Origin: Carboxydocella sporoproducens DSM 16521
GTDB taxonomy: Bacteria; Bacillota; GCA-003054495; Carboxydocellales; Carboxydocellaceae
Length of the DNA stretch: 33,557 nucleotides
Direction: 5' to 3'
Assembly (NCBI RefSeq): GCF_900167165.1
Contig: NZ_FUXM01000026.1
Location: forward strand, 1-33,557
The position numbers and the translations under genes are program-made. This document shows positions 23,380 to 31,666 of the stretch, piece by piece. The stretch's first letter is position 1. Every line of letters starts with the position of its first letter. A model generated the notes under the pieces. The model saw only the letters and a program-made list of their open reading frames with translations. It was not told the origin of the DNA and did no database searches.

Positions 23380-25221
23380 TTAATTCTCGGCCTCCCAGCG
23401 CCGCAGCCATTCCCACAAAGCCTGGGCCACCTGCTGATTCATACCAGGGACAGCTGCCAGCTCCTCCACCGTTGCCGCCCGGATTTTGGCCAGAGAGCCG
23501 AAATGTTTGTATAAAGCCTGTTTGCGCTTGCTGCCTATACCCGGCACTTCTTCCAGCACACTCCGCAAATTGCGCTGAGTCCGCAATTTGCGGTGGTAAG
23601 TCAGGGCAAAGCGATGGGCTTCATCCCGGATGCGCTGCAGGAGGTAGAGCCCCTGGGACTGCCGTGGCAGGATGATGGGCTCAGACTGGTGGGGAGCAAA
23701 CAGCCATTCTTCTTCTTTAGCCAGGCCAAAGGTAGGGATATGGCCAAATCCCAGCTCCTCCATTACCCGCCGGGCAACAGCGAGCTGACCTTTGCCCCCA
23801 TCGACAATCAGCAAATCCGGGAGCTGAGCAAATTTTTCATCCCCTTTGCGGGCCCGTTCCAGCCGCCGGCGCAGCACCTCAGCCATGGAAGCAAAATCAT
23901 CGGGACCGATTACTGTCTTGATTTTGAAACGGCGATAACATTCAGGAGCAGGTTTCCCATCGAGGAAAACCACCATCGACCCTACCGATTCGCTACCCTG
24001 GGTGTTGGAAATATCATAGCACTCGATGCGCCGGGGTGGAGCTGCCAGTCCCAGGGCCTGAGCCAGTTCCTTCAACCCCTGTTCTCTGGTTTCCCGCTCT
24101 TTCAGAATGGCCGCTTCCTTCAGTTCCAGTTCCTGAACGGCATTTTTGTGGGCCATTTCCGTCAGGGCTTTTTTCTCCCCCCGCCGGGGCACCAGCAGTT
24201 CCACCTTTTTCCCCCGTCGGGCCTGCAGCCATTGTTCAATCACTTCTCTTTCCTCTTCCGGGACCCCCTCGGCCAGAATCACTTCCCCGGGAATAAACTG
24301 GGCCTGGCTATAGTATTGCTTGACCAGGGCCGCCATGATTTCCTCCCGGCTATATCCCTGGGTATCTCCCAGGAAAAACACCTCCCGCCCCAGTAAAGTA
24401 CCATGGCGGATCAGCAAAATCACCCCGCAGGTTTCCCAGATTCCCCGGGCTACCGCCAGCACATCCCGATCCCCGCCGCCAGGGGTGAGCATCTTCTGTT
24501 TTTCGCCCAGAATCTCCAGGGCCTTGATCTGGTCCCGCAAACGGGCAGCCCGTTCGAAATCCCATTTTTCCGCCGCCTCGTTCATCTCCTGTTGCAATTG
24601 TTTGATCAGGTGGCCGTATTTCCCTTCCAGAAACAACAATACATCTTCCACCGTCCGCAGGTATTGCTCCCGGCTGATCTCCCCGCTGCAGGGAGCTGAA
24701 CAGCGGCGAATGTGAAATTGCAGACAGGGGCGGCTGCGTTCCGTCAAGGTGCTACCCGGACAGGAACGCAGAGGAAAGAGTTTTTTCAGTAAATGCAAAG
24801 TCTCCTTAACCGCCCCGGCATGGACATAGGGGCCAAAGTAACGGGCCCCGTCGCGCTCGACCTTGCGGACATAAAGCACCCGGGGATATTGCTCCTGAAC
24901 TGTAACCTTTATATAAGGGTAGTGTTTATCATCCTTGAGCAGAACATTATAACGGGGGCGATATTTCTTGATCAGGTTGCATTCCAGCATTAGGGCATCC
25001 ACTTCGGTATCGGTGATGATATATTCCAGGTCAGCAATCTGTTCCACCATGGCCCTGACCTTTTCCGTCTGGTTGGCAGTGGATTGAAAATAAGAGCGCA
25101 CCCGGTTTTTCAGAACCCGTGCCTTGCCAACATAGATAACCTGCCCCCCGGCATTTTTCATCAGATAGACTCCAGGCTGTTCCGGCAAATGTTCCAGTTT
25201 GTGTTGCAATTCAGGCCGCAT
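23380..25221 (-). CDS. uvrC: Excinuclease ABC subunit C
   Basis: UvrC makes both incisions around a UvrAB-bound lesion in nucleotide excision repair. Of 613 residues, the N-terminal GIY-YIG nuclease domain has PGVYLMKNAGGQVIYVGKA. The four cysteines typical of UvrC occur around LRSCPGSTL to RRCSAPCSG, and the UvrB-binding UVR helix is MNEAAEKWDFERAARLRDQI. The C-terminal RNase H-like nuclease reads RRIECYDISNTQGSESVGSM with LLIVDGGKGQL and RDEAHRFALTYHR. Two helix-hairpin-helix motifs (VPGIGSKRKQAL, VPGMNQQVAQAL) end the protein. ATG 25221 follows a GGAGGAG site. It starts the same-strand series leading to ptsH-hprK. Confidence 0.97.
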   Translation of the reverse strand: MRPELQHKLEHLPEQPGVYLMKNAGGQVIYVGKARVLKNRVRSYFQSTANQTEKVRAMVEQIADLEYIITDTEVDALMLECNLIKKYRPRYNVLLKDDKHYPYIKVTVQEQYPRVLYVRKVERDGARYFGPYVHAGAVKETLHLLKKLFPLRSCPGSTLTERSRPCLQFHIRRCSAPCSGEISREQYLRTVEDVLLFLEGKYGHLIKQLQQEMNEAAEKWDFERAARLRDQIKALEILGEKQKMLTPGGGDRDVLAVARGIWETCGVILLIRHGTLLGREVFFLGDTQGYSREEIMAALVKQYYSQAQFIPGEVILAEGVPEEEREVIEQWLQARRGKKVELLVPRRGEKKALTEMAHKNAVQELELKEAAILKERETREQGLKELAQALGLAAPPRRIECYDISNTQGSESVGSMVVFLDGKPAPECYRRFKIKTVIGPDDFASMAEVLRRRLERARKGDEKFAQLPDLLIVDGGKGQLAVARRVMEELGFGHIPTFGLAKEEEWLFAPHQSEPIILPRQSQGLYLLQRIRDEAHRFALTYHRKLRTQRNLRSVLEEVPGIGSKRKQALYKHFGSLAKIRAATVEELAAVPGMNQQVAQALWEWLRRWEAEN

Positions 25222-25240
25222 TTTCTCTCCTCCCAGCCCC

Positions 25241-25263
25241 ATTATAACACATTTGAGAGCAGG
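25241..25263 (-). promoter_or_regulatory. Extended -10 promoter before uvrC
   Basis: On the minus strand TGTGTTATAAT (25251-25241) combines TGn with a perfect TATAAT. CCTGCTCTC (25263-25255) lies three bases upstream in place of a clear -35. The block strongly resembles the one before whiA. Confidence 0.65.
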
Positions 25264-25328
25264 AAGATTGCCCATACGAGAGGGACTGGCTTAAAATTAA
25301 TTAAAAACCCTGTGCAGAGGTGATAAGT

Positions 25329-26009
25329 ATGGACTTAGAGCAACTCCTGTCCCGCCTGGACGTGGACCTTTACGGTACTGCCCCTGTCTCCGCCTTTGAC
25401 CAGGCTCCCCCGGGGTTTAAACCCCAGGACCTGTTGCCTACCGCGCAGCAGGTTATTGTAATCGCTCGAAGTCTGAATCCGACACCAATTCGCTATCTGC
25501 CGAAAACCCGCAACCAGTACATGGTAGAATTCGAAATGGCCAACTGGCATCTGACTCACGCTGCCTATCAGCTGGCCCGGCAACTCCAGCAACTGGGCCA
25601 CCAGGCCCTGCCCATCAGCTCAGAAGCAGCCATCGGCGATTATGGGCGTCTGAAGGCGGATTTTTCCCTTAAACACGCTGCCGTCCTGGCCGGTCTGGGC
25701 TTTTTCGGCCTCAACAACCTGATTCTGACCCCTGCCTATGGCCCGGCCCAGCGCTGGGCAGCGGTGATTACCTCTGCCCCTTATACTCCGCTTCAGGTGG
25801 CTAACCCGGCCCGACCCGACCTTTGCAGTCAGTGCCAGGCCTGTGTCCGGCAGTGCCCGGCCGGGGCCCTGCAGGGCTGGGAAGGCCAGTATAATCCGAC
25901 CACCGGCTGGACCATCAATAAAGAAAAATGCGCCCACTACATTTTCGTAGTGAACGCCGGTAAACGCTGCGGAATATGTATTGCCAGCTGTCCCCTTTTG
26001 CCAGAATAA
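25329..26009 (+). CDS. Short QueG-like double 4Fe-4S cluster protein
   Basis: This cytoplasmic protein of 226 residues resembles the core of epoxyqueuosine reductase-type proteins (KHAAVLAGLGFFGLNNLIL, then YGPAQRWAAVITSAPYTP). It has two 4Fe-4S motifs: CSQCQACVRQCPAGAL and, near the end, RCGICIASCPLLP. True QueG is about 310-380 residues and has an N-terminal cobalamin-binding part and often HEAT repeats; these are short or absent, so queuosine synthesis should not be assumed. A generic ferredoxin-like oxidoreductase is more cautious. ATG 25329 has GAGGTGAT four bases upstream. It is divergent from uvrC and convergent with the next small gene. Confidence 0.8.
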   Translation: MDLEQLLSRLDVDLYGTAPVSAFDQAPPGFKPQDLLPTAQQVIVIARSLNPTPIRYLPKTRNQYMVEFEMANWHLTHAAYQLARQLQQLGHQALPISSEAAIGDYGRLKADFSLKHAAVLAGLGFFGLNNLILTPAYGPAQRWAAVITSAPYTPLQVANPARPDLCSQCQACVRQCPAGALQGWEGQYNPTTGWTINKEKCAHYIFVVNAGKRCGICIASCPLLPE

Positions 26010-26010
26010 G

Positions 26011-26241
26011 CTAGTGCAGCCTTCTGGCCTGAATATAATACCCCTCTTCACTGCCTTTGGGTTGCCAGGCGAAACCGTTTTCCTCCAGGATATCCACCAC
26101 TTCATCGGTGAAGACCGGGTCTACCCGGTCAAAGACAATATTCAGGGTGTCTACCGGCCCCACCTGGCTGACTACTTCTTTGACCCGTTCCACTTTTTTC
26201 TGACCGTGGAGATTCCGTAAATCCACCTGCCAGTCGCTCAT
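26011..26241 (-). CDS. Small conserved-looking hypothetical protein (76 residues)
   Basis: I do not recognise this protein. It is soluble and charged, without signal or membrane segment. It alternates predicted strand and helix (WQVDLRNLHG, ERVKEVVSQV, TLNIVFDRVD, EVVDILEENGFAWQ), suggesting a small alpha/beta fold. A strong GGAGGGTGAT lies four bases before ATG 26241, which supports coding. Its stop lies one base from the stop of the convergent Fe-S gene, leaving no room for a terminator. A TusA-like fold is conceivable but no catalytic cysteine is present. Confidence 0.7.
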   Translation of the reverse strand: MSDWQVDLRNLHGQKKVERVKEVVSQVGPVDTLNIVFDRVDPVFTDEVVDILEENGFAWQPKGSEEGYYIQARRLH

Positions 26242-26344
26242 GGCAATCACCCTCCTTTGTCAATATTTTTCCCGCCAGCAGGAAAAAATAATCGGGCGTG
26301 GAATACTAGTGAGGGTGTAAATCTAATACGGCAGGTGAAAGTTT

Positions 26345-26848
26345 GTGAAAAAAATCCTTCTCCTTTCCTTCCTGGCAGCTGCGCTGCTTCTCGGGGGCTG
26401 TGCCAGCACTCAGCCGCAGGTGCCGCCTCATGCCAGCAACAGGGAAGAAAAATCCGGTCATATTAAACTGGTGCAGGGCCCCCTTACCCTGGAAGTGAGC
26501 CAGAAGCCCAAATATTTCAGTCCTGAGCTGATGCCCGCTGAGGAAGGCAAAGTGGTAATTGGCCTTTTTACCGCTATTACCAATGACAGCGACCAGGACC
26601 TGAACATCAAGCCGGAATTCGTTACCATCATCACCGAAGACGGCAAGAGCTATCAGTATTCGGAAGCCCGCACTGCCATTACCGGCAAAGGGGCCTTCAA
26701 AGCCATGGACCTGCCGCCCCATTACCGCGGTGGTGGTCTCCTGCTGTTTGAGATTCCCAGAGACCAGCAGGTGGATAAAGTCCTCTACGAGGATCAGGCT
26801 GGTCATAAATTTACCGTCAGTCTGCAGGCACCTCCCGGCAAAGTTTAA
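26345..26848 (+). CDS. Predicted lipoprotein, DUF4352-like beta-sandwich
   Basis: The 167-residue lipoprotein begins with signal peptide KKILLLSFLAAALLL and lipobox LGGC (C19), followed by a short linker. The domain from residue 40 has alternating strands (LTLEVSQKPKYFSPEL, VVIGLFTAITNDSDQDLNIK, FVTIITEDGKSYQYSEA). LPPHYRGGGLLLFEIPRDQQ follows, the 'upgrade of ordinary ions' pattern of DUF4352-type immunoglobulin-like lipoproteins. The function is unknown. GTG 26345 has AGGTGA seven bases upstream. A strong terminator follows. The opposite-strand frame over the same region lacks a signal and is rejected. Confidence 0.8.
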   Translation: MKKILLLSFLAAALLLGGCASTQPQVPPHASNREEKSGHIKLVQGPLTLEVSQKPKYFSPELMPAEEGKVVIGLFTAITNDSDQDLNIKPEFVTIITEDGKSYQYSEARTAITGKGAFKAMDLPPHYRGGGLLLFEIPRDQQVDKVLYEDQAGHKFTVSLQAPPGKV

Positions 26849-26876
26849 AAGCACAAGCGATATATTGTATACTTTT

Positions 26877-26906
26877 CCCGGTGTTATAGACACCGGGCTT
26901 TTCTTT
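26877..26906 (+). terminator. Rho-independent terminator after the lipoprotein gene
   Basis: CCCGGTGT (26877-26884) and ACACCGGG (26890-26897) form a perfect 8-bp stem with loop TATAG, followed by CTTTTCTTTAT. A possible TTTAAA-N18-TATACT promoter (26844-26873) just upstream would start transcription within this hairpin, which makes the aconitase leader ambiguous. Confidence 0.85.
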
Positions 26907-26946
26907 ATGTTACCCTTTTCCTTAGATAAAACGGAGGTGTGGCAAG

Positions 26947-28863
26947 ATGGGCATGAATCTGACTCAAAAAATCATCGCCGCCCATTTGGTGGAAGGCCAA
27001 ATGGTGCCTGGCCAAGAAATAGCCATCAAAATCGACCAGACCCTGACCCAGGATGCTACCGGTACCATGGCCTACTTGCAATTTGAAGCCATGGGCGTGC
27101 CCCGGGTCAAAACCGAGCTGTCCGTAAGTTATGTGGATCACAACACCCTGCAAACCGGGTTCGAAAATGCCGATGACCATCTGTTTTTGCAGACCATTGC
27201 CGCCAAACATGGTATTTATTTTTCCCGTCCCGGCAATGGTATCTGCCACCAGGTTCATTTAGAGCGTTTTGGCAAACCCGGCAAAACCCTGCTGGGTTCT
27301 GACAGCCATACCCCCACCGGCGGGGGCATCGGCATGCTGGCCATCGGGGCCGGAGGCCTGGATGTAGCGGTGGCCATGGCGGGCAAACCTTTTTATCTGA
27401 CTATGCCCAAAGTGGTCAAAGTCGAGCTGCTGGGCCGCCTTTCCCCCTGGGTCAGTGCCAAGGATGTCATTCTCGAAGTGCTGCGCCGTCTCTCCGTCAA
27501 AGGCGGAGTGGGCAGGATTCTGGAATATACCGGCCCGGGGGTAGCAACCCTGACGGTACCGGAACGGGCCACCATCACCAATATGGGAGCCGAACTGGGG
27601 GCCACCACTTCCATCTTCCCCAGTGATGAAATCACCCGGGCCTTCCTGGCCGCCCAGGGCCGGGAGGAGGACTGGGTACCCCTGAGCGCTGATCCCGATG
27701 CGGTCTATGATGAGGAATTGACTATTGACCTTTCTGCCCTAGAACCCCTGATCGCCTGTCCCCACAGCCCGGATAAAGTAGTTCCGGTGCGGGAAATAGC
27801 TGGTCTCCCGGTGGACCAGGTGGCCATCGGTTCCTGTACCAATTCCTCTTACGTAGACCTGATGCGGGTGGCTGCTATCCTGCGGGGTAAGAAGATCCAT
27901 CCCCGCACCAGTCTGGTAATCAGTCCTGGTTCCAGGCAAGTGCTGACTATGCTGGCCCAGAATGGCGCCCTGGCTGACCTGCTCAGCGCCGGAGTGCGCC
28001 TGCTGGAATGCACCTGCGGGCCCTGTATCGGCATGGGCCAGGCTCCTCCTTCTGCAGGCGTATCAGTGCGCACCTTTAACCGTAACTTTGAAGGGCGCAG
28101 TGGCACCAAAGATGCCCAGGTCTATCTGGCCAGTCCGGAAGTAGCCGCTGCTGCCGCCCTGACCGGCCAATTAACTGACCCACGGGAACTGGGCGCATAT
28201 CCGGAAGTGACCTTACCGGAAAAGTTCCTGCTGGATGACAGCATGATCATCCCCCCGGCAGCGGCGCCGGAAACCGTTGAGGTACGGCGGGGCCCCAATA
28301 TTAAGCCCCTGCCCAAAGGCCAGCCGCTGCCTGCTGAATACCGCGGTGAGGTCTTGTTGAAGGTAGGGGATAACATCACAACCGACCACATCATGCCGGC
28401 CGGCTCCAAAATCCTGCCTTTGCGTTCCAATATCCCGGCCATCAGCCAGTATGTCTTCCACCAGGTGGATCCCGAATTTCCCGCCCGGGCCCTGGCTAAA
28501 GGCGGTGGCGTTGTGGTGGGCGGCCAGAACTATGGCCAGGGCTCCAGCCGGGAGCATGCCGCTCTCGCCCCCATGTACCTGGGAGTACGGGCAGTGATTG
28601 CCCAGTCCTTCGCCCGTATCCACCGGGCCAATCTGATCAATTTCGGCATCCTGCCCCTGACTTTTGCCCGGGCAGAAGACTATGAGGCTATTGAACAGGG
28701 GGATATTATCCGCTTGCCCGAACTGGTTGAGCGGATTGGCGCCGGAGCCGAAGAAATAAATCTGATCGTGGAAAATAAAAATTTGACCATCCCCTTGCTG
28801 GTAGACCTTACCCCCCGCCAGCGGGCCATCCTGCTGGCGGGTGGACTGCTTAACTACGTCTGA
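26947..28863 (+). CDS. Aconitate hydratase
   Basis: The 638-residue, single-subunit aconitase converts citrate to isocitrate through cis-aconitate with a 4Fe-4S cluster. Cluster ligands are C297 (in AIGSCTNSSYVD), C357 and C360 (in LECTCGPCIGMG). SDSHTPTGGGIGMLAIGAGG and the swivel-domain motif GGQNYGQGSSREHAALAP, with the active-site Arg/Ser region, are intact. The length matches the shorter aconitase type seen in Clostridia, Aquifex and some archaea, rather than the 900-residue AcnA or AcnB. AGGTG lies seven bases before ATG 26947. It stands alone between two terminators, with no other citrate-cycle gene in view. Confidence 0.95.
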   Translation: MGMNLTQKIIAAHLVEGQMVPGQEIAIKIDQTLTQDATGTMAYLQFEAMGVPRVKTELSVSYVDHNTLQTGFENADDHLFLQTIAAKHGIYFSRPGNGICHQVHLERFGKPGKTLLGSDSHTPTGGGIGMLAIGAGGLDVAVAMAGKPFYLTMPKVVKVELLGRLSPWVSAKDVILEVLRRLSVKGGVGRILEYTGPGVATLTVPERATITNMGAELGATTSIFPSDEITRAFLAAQGREEDWVPLSADPDAVYDEELTIDLSALEPLIACPHSPDKVVPVREIAGLPVDQVAIGSCTNSSYVDLMRVAAILRGKKIHPRTSLVISPGSRQVLTMLAQNGALADLLSAGVRLLECTCGPCIGMGQAPPSAGVSVRTFNRNFEGRSGTKDAQVYLASPEVAAAAALTGQLTDPRELGAYPEVTLPEKFLLDDSMIIPPAAAPETVEVRRGPNIKPLPKGQPLPAEYRGEVLLKVGDNITTDHIMPAGSKILPLRSNIPAISQYVFHQVDPEFPARALAKGGGVVVGGQNYGQGSSREHAALAPMYLGVRAVIAQSFARIHRANLINFGILPLTFARAEDYEAIEQGDIIRLPELVERIGAGAEEINLIVENKNLTIPLLVDLTPRQRAILLAGGLLNYV

Positions 28864-28884
28864 GTCACCATTCAGGAAGAAGGA

Positions 28885-28916
28885 CAGCCGTTTCCCCGGC
28901 GGGAAACGGCTGTTTT
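28885..28916 (+). terminator. Rho-independent terminator after aconitase
   Basis: CAGCCGTTTCCC (28885-28896) and GGGAAACGGCTG (28901-28912) form a perfect 12-bp stem with loop CGGC, followed by TTTT. Confidence 0.9.
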
Positions 28917-28958
28917 CGACCTTCCGCCTGCATTTCTCTCCCCTTCACCGCAAATTTC

Positions 28959-28988
28959 TTGCCGTCCACTCCGTCCTCCCTTTATATT
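28959..28988 (+). promoter_or_regulatory. Possible promoter for the cNMP/CBS protein gene
   Basis: TTGCCG (28959-28964) and TATATT (28983-28988) are separated by 18 bp, between the aconitase terminator and the next ribosome site. Both boxes are imperfect. Confidence 0.4.
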
Positions 28989-29019
28989 GAAACTAAGAAA
29001 GAGGAAGGAGGAGGCGCCG

Positions 29020-30924
29020 ATGGGATACCTTTCTATCTTGCACGAAGCTCAACCCTTTAGCTTGCTGCCCCCGGAAGCATTGCAGGCAGCTTTAGTCAAA
29101 TGCGAATCCCGGCTTTATCCCAAAGGCACCTATATCTTCCGACAGGGTGAACCCTCCCGCGCTGTCCTCTATATTCTTACCAATGGCCTGGCCGAAGTAG
29201 TCCTGACCAACGAAAAAGGAGAAGACAACGTGGTAGGACTGCGTCAGCCCCGGGATTTCTTCGGGGAAACGGTCCTGTTCAATGACAAGCCCTATCCCGG
29301 TTCTGTGCGAGCAGTAGAGGATTGTATCTGCTTGCTTATGCCCCGGGAAGTTTTTGAAAGTCTGCTGGAAAACTATCCTAAATTCGCCGGTTATTTTACC
29401 CAAACCCTTTTAGAACGGATGCGGGTAATTTATGAAGAAGTGGTTGCCGAACAGAGTTATCTGGCCGGCAACCTGGAAACCCAGCCTTTTCGCAAGCGGC
29501 TGTCGGAAATCATGACCAGCCCGGTTCTGACCTGCCGCGCCAACCAGACCGTCACCGAAGTAGCTCAGCTCATGGCGGAGCGCAATATCGGGGCTCTGGT
29601 CGTGGTGGATGGTCAGGAGCGGGCGGTGGGAATCGTCACCGACCGGGACCTGGTAGCTAAAGTGCTGGCCCAGGGCTGTCCGCAAACCGGGGATATTACC
29701 GCCGATATGGTAATGAACACCCAGCTGGTTTCCCTGCCTCCTGATGCTTTTTATTCCGAGGCCTTGCTGGCCATGGTCAAAAATAAAGTCAAATATCTGG
29801 CTGTGGTAGACCAGGGCCATCTTTTCGGGATTATCTCCATGCGGGATCTGATTCGGGCCCGCAGCTCCGGCGCCCTCACTACTGTCGATACCATTGAAAC
29901 CTCCCGCAACCTGGACGATCTGGTCCAGGCCACCCGGGAAGTGGATCAGGTACTGGTGGGTTTGCTGGCTGAAAATGCCCCTATTGAAGAAATCTTCGTG
30001 GTTATGAGTGAGTTCTATGACCGGCTCACCGCCAAAGTCATTCAGCTGGCGGAAGAGGAAATGGTCCAGGCCGGTCTGGGTACCCCTCCTGTCCCTTACT
30101 GTTTTATCACCATGGGCAGTGGCGGCCGCAAGGAACAGGTCCTGCGCACTGACCAGGATAATGGCATTATCTATGCCGATGTCCCGGCCAACCTGGCCGA
30201 GGAAGCTCAGAACTATTTTCTTACCCTGGGGGAGAAAATCGTCAATGGCCTGGTCGCCTGTGGCTTTGCCCGCTGCAAGGGCAATGTCATGGCCTCCAAT
30301 CCGGAGTGGACCAAACCCCTGCGCCAGTGGTACCTGGATGTCACCAGCTGGATCGCTCAGCCGGTACCGGAAATAGTGCGCAAACTCACCATTTTCCTGG
30401 ATTTCCGCCCCGTCTACGGCAAAAAGGAACTGGCCCAGGATTTGCGCCATTTTGTCCATCGCCGGGTGGAGGATTATCCGGTTCTGCTCCATTTTCTGGC
30501 CAAGGATGATCTGGAATACAAAGTGCCCCTGGGGTTTTTCCGGCAATTCATTACGGAAAAGCACGGGGAGCATAAAAATGAAATCGATTTAAAGCGGGCG
30601 GTTTGTGTGCATATGGTGGATTGTGCCCGGATTTTTGCCCTCAAATGGGGCATTGACGAAACCAGTACCCTGGGGCGTTTGAAAATCATGGAACAGCGCA
30701 ATATTTTCAACCCCGAGGATAGTGAGTATTATTCCACTGCCTATAAAATCCTGATGACCCTGCGCCTGAAAACCAACCTTAAGAAACTGGAGCAGGGACT
30801 GGAAGCCGATAACTGGATCAATCCCAATCAGTTGCCTAAAAAAGAAGCGGCCACTTTGCGTTATGCCATGCTGGCCGTCGATAAACTGCAGAGCTTTACT
30901 GGTACTGTTTTTCATGCCGGGTAG
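29020..30924 (+). CDS. cNMP-binding-like, CBS-pair and DUF294 nucleotidyltransferase signalling protein
   Basis: The 634-residue cytoplasmic protein has three recognised parts. Residues 12-130 form a cyclic-nucleotide-binding-type beta-roll (YIFRQGEPSRAVLYILTNG, DFFGETVLF). Residues about 160-285 are two CBS domains (MTSPVLTCRAN, GIVTDRDLV, FGIISMRDLIRA). Residues 350 onward are a GlnD-like nucleotidyltransferase (DUF294): GSGGRKEQVLRTDQDNGIIY (366-385), with the Asp pair in DQDN, then a helical partner domain. In the cNMP fold the phosphate-binding Arg-Ser of CAP is replaced by PYPGSV, so cAMP may not bind. ATG 29020 has AAGGAGGAGG upstream. The partner exonuclease starts seven bases after the stop; the pair is found together in many bacteria. 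Confidence 0.9.
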   Translation: MGYLSILHEAQPFSLLPPEALQAALVKCESRLYPKGTYIFRQGEPSRAVLYILTNGLAEVVLTNEKGEDNVVGLRQPRDFFGETVLFNDKPYPGSVRAVEDCICLLMPREVFESLLENYPKFAGYFTQTLLERMRVIYEEVVAEQSYLAGNLETQPFRKRLSEIMTSPVLTCRANQTVTEVAQLMAERNIGALVVVDGQERAVGIVTDRDLVAKVLAQGCPQTGDITADMVMNTQLVSLPPDAFYSEALLAMVKNKVKYLAVVDQGHLFGIISMRDLIRARSSGALTTVDTIETSRNLDDLVQATREVDQVLVGLLAENAPIEEIFVVMSEFYDRLTAKVIQLAEEEMVQAGLGTPPVPYCFITMGSGGRKEQVLRTDQDNGIIYADVPANLAEEAQNYFLTLGEKIVNGLVACGFARCKGNVMASNPEWTKPLRQWYLDVTSWIAQPVPEIVRKLTIFLDFRPVYGKKELAQDLRHFVHRRVEDYPVLLHFLAKDDLEYKVPLGFFRQFITEKHGEHKNEIDLKRAVCVHMVDCARIFALKWGIDETSTLGRLKIMEQRNIFNPEDSEYYSTAYKILMTLRLKTNLKKLEQGLEADNWINPNQLPKKEAATLRYAMLAVDKLQSFTGTVFHAG

Positions 30925-30931
30925 GGGGTAG

Positions 30932-31666
30932 ATGATGATGTTACGCGCGTGGTTAGGCCGCACCTCCCGATTGATGGGATTTGAAACTGCGGGAGGAGAT
31001 AGAGCCTGTGACTCCCTGATTTTGACCGAGGTTAAGGAAAAATTGAAGAAATTCCAGGAACAGCGCCACAATCCCCAGACACCGCTACGGGAAATGGAAT
31101 TTGTTGTTTTTGATCTGGAAACCACCGGGTTGTATCCCTTTAGCGGTGATACCATCACCTCTATCGGTGCTGTTCTAATCAAAAATGGTGAAATCTGCCC
31201 TGAACATTCCTTTCAGGAGCTGGTCAATCCCGGTCGTCCCATTCCACCGCTGGTCACCCAGATTACCGGTATCGATAATGAAATGGTGGCTGAGGCCGAT
31301 GATTTTCTGACGGTCTTCAACCGTTTCCTTGACTTCTGCGGGAACCGGATGCTGATCGCCCATAATTCCGATTTTGACCTGGCTTTTATTAATATCCAGT
31401 TGAAAAAAGCTTTAAAAACCAAATTCAAGCCAGTTATCCTCGATACGGTAGTTCTGGCCATGGCCCTGCAGCCCTATCGCAGTTCCTATACCCTGGATAG
31501 CCTCTGTACCGCCTGGCAAATAAAAACCCCCCTGCGCCATACGGCACTGGGGGATGCGCTGATCACCAGCCGCTTGTTTTTGACTTTTCTGCAGGAATTT
31601 CAGCAACGGGGAATCAAAACCGTGGGTGACTTGCTCAGCCTCTTGCACTGGCGCAACCTGCTCTAG
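30932..31666 (+). CDS. DnaQ-type 3'-5' exonuclease (DEDDh family)
   Basis: This 244-residue protein has the exonuclease fold of DNA polymerase III epsilon and PolC. Exo I motif VVFDLETTG gives D61 and E63, Exo II is IAHNSDFDLAFI, and Exo III is HTALGDALIT with the catalytic His and Asp. The N-terminal 55 residues are a basic extension outside the domain. It is too short for PolC and has no clamp-binding motif I can point to, so it may act on RNA or DNA ends independently. Three ATGs stand in tandem (30932, 30935, 30938) after GGTAGGGGGT, so the exact start is uncertain. It is coupled to the cNMP/CBS/nucleotidyltransferase gene upstream and overlaps the convergent ogt stop. Confidence 0.9.
   Translation: MMMLRAWLGRTSRLMGFETAGGDRACDSLILTEVKEKLKKFQEQRHNPQTPLREMEFVVFDLETTGLYPFSGDTITSIGAVLIKNGEICPEHSFQELVNPGRPIPPLVTQITGIDNEMVAEADDFLTVFNRFLDFCGNRMLIAHNSDFDLAFINIQLKKALKTKFKPVILDTVVLAMALQPYRSSYTLDSLCTAWQIKTPLRHTALGDALITSRLFLTFLQEFQQRGIKTVGDLLSLLHWRNLL

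Noticed and set aside
23593-24396. A 267-codon plus-strand frame opposite uvrC
   Set aside because: UvrC is intact over this region and the frame has no ribosome site or domain.
26264-26290. Inverted repeat TATTTTTCC / GGAAAAATA between divergent genes
   Set aside because: A/T-rich arms, no T-run in the right orientation and no matching promoter geometry. It may be chance.
26306-26893. A 195-codon minus-strand frame opposite the lipoprotein gene
   Set aside because: The plus strand has a lipobox signal peptide, a ribosome site and a terminator in the correct orientation.
29410-30573. A 387-codon minus-strand frame opposite the cNMP/CBS protein gene
   Set aside because: It lies wholly inside a gene with three clear domains, and its product shows no domain or signal. 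It is a codon-usage shadow.
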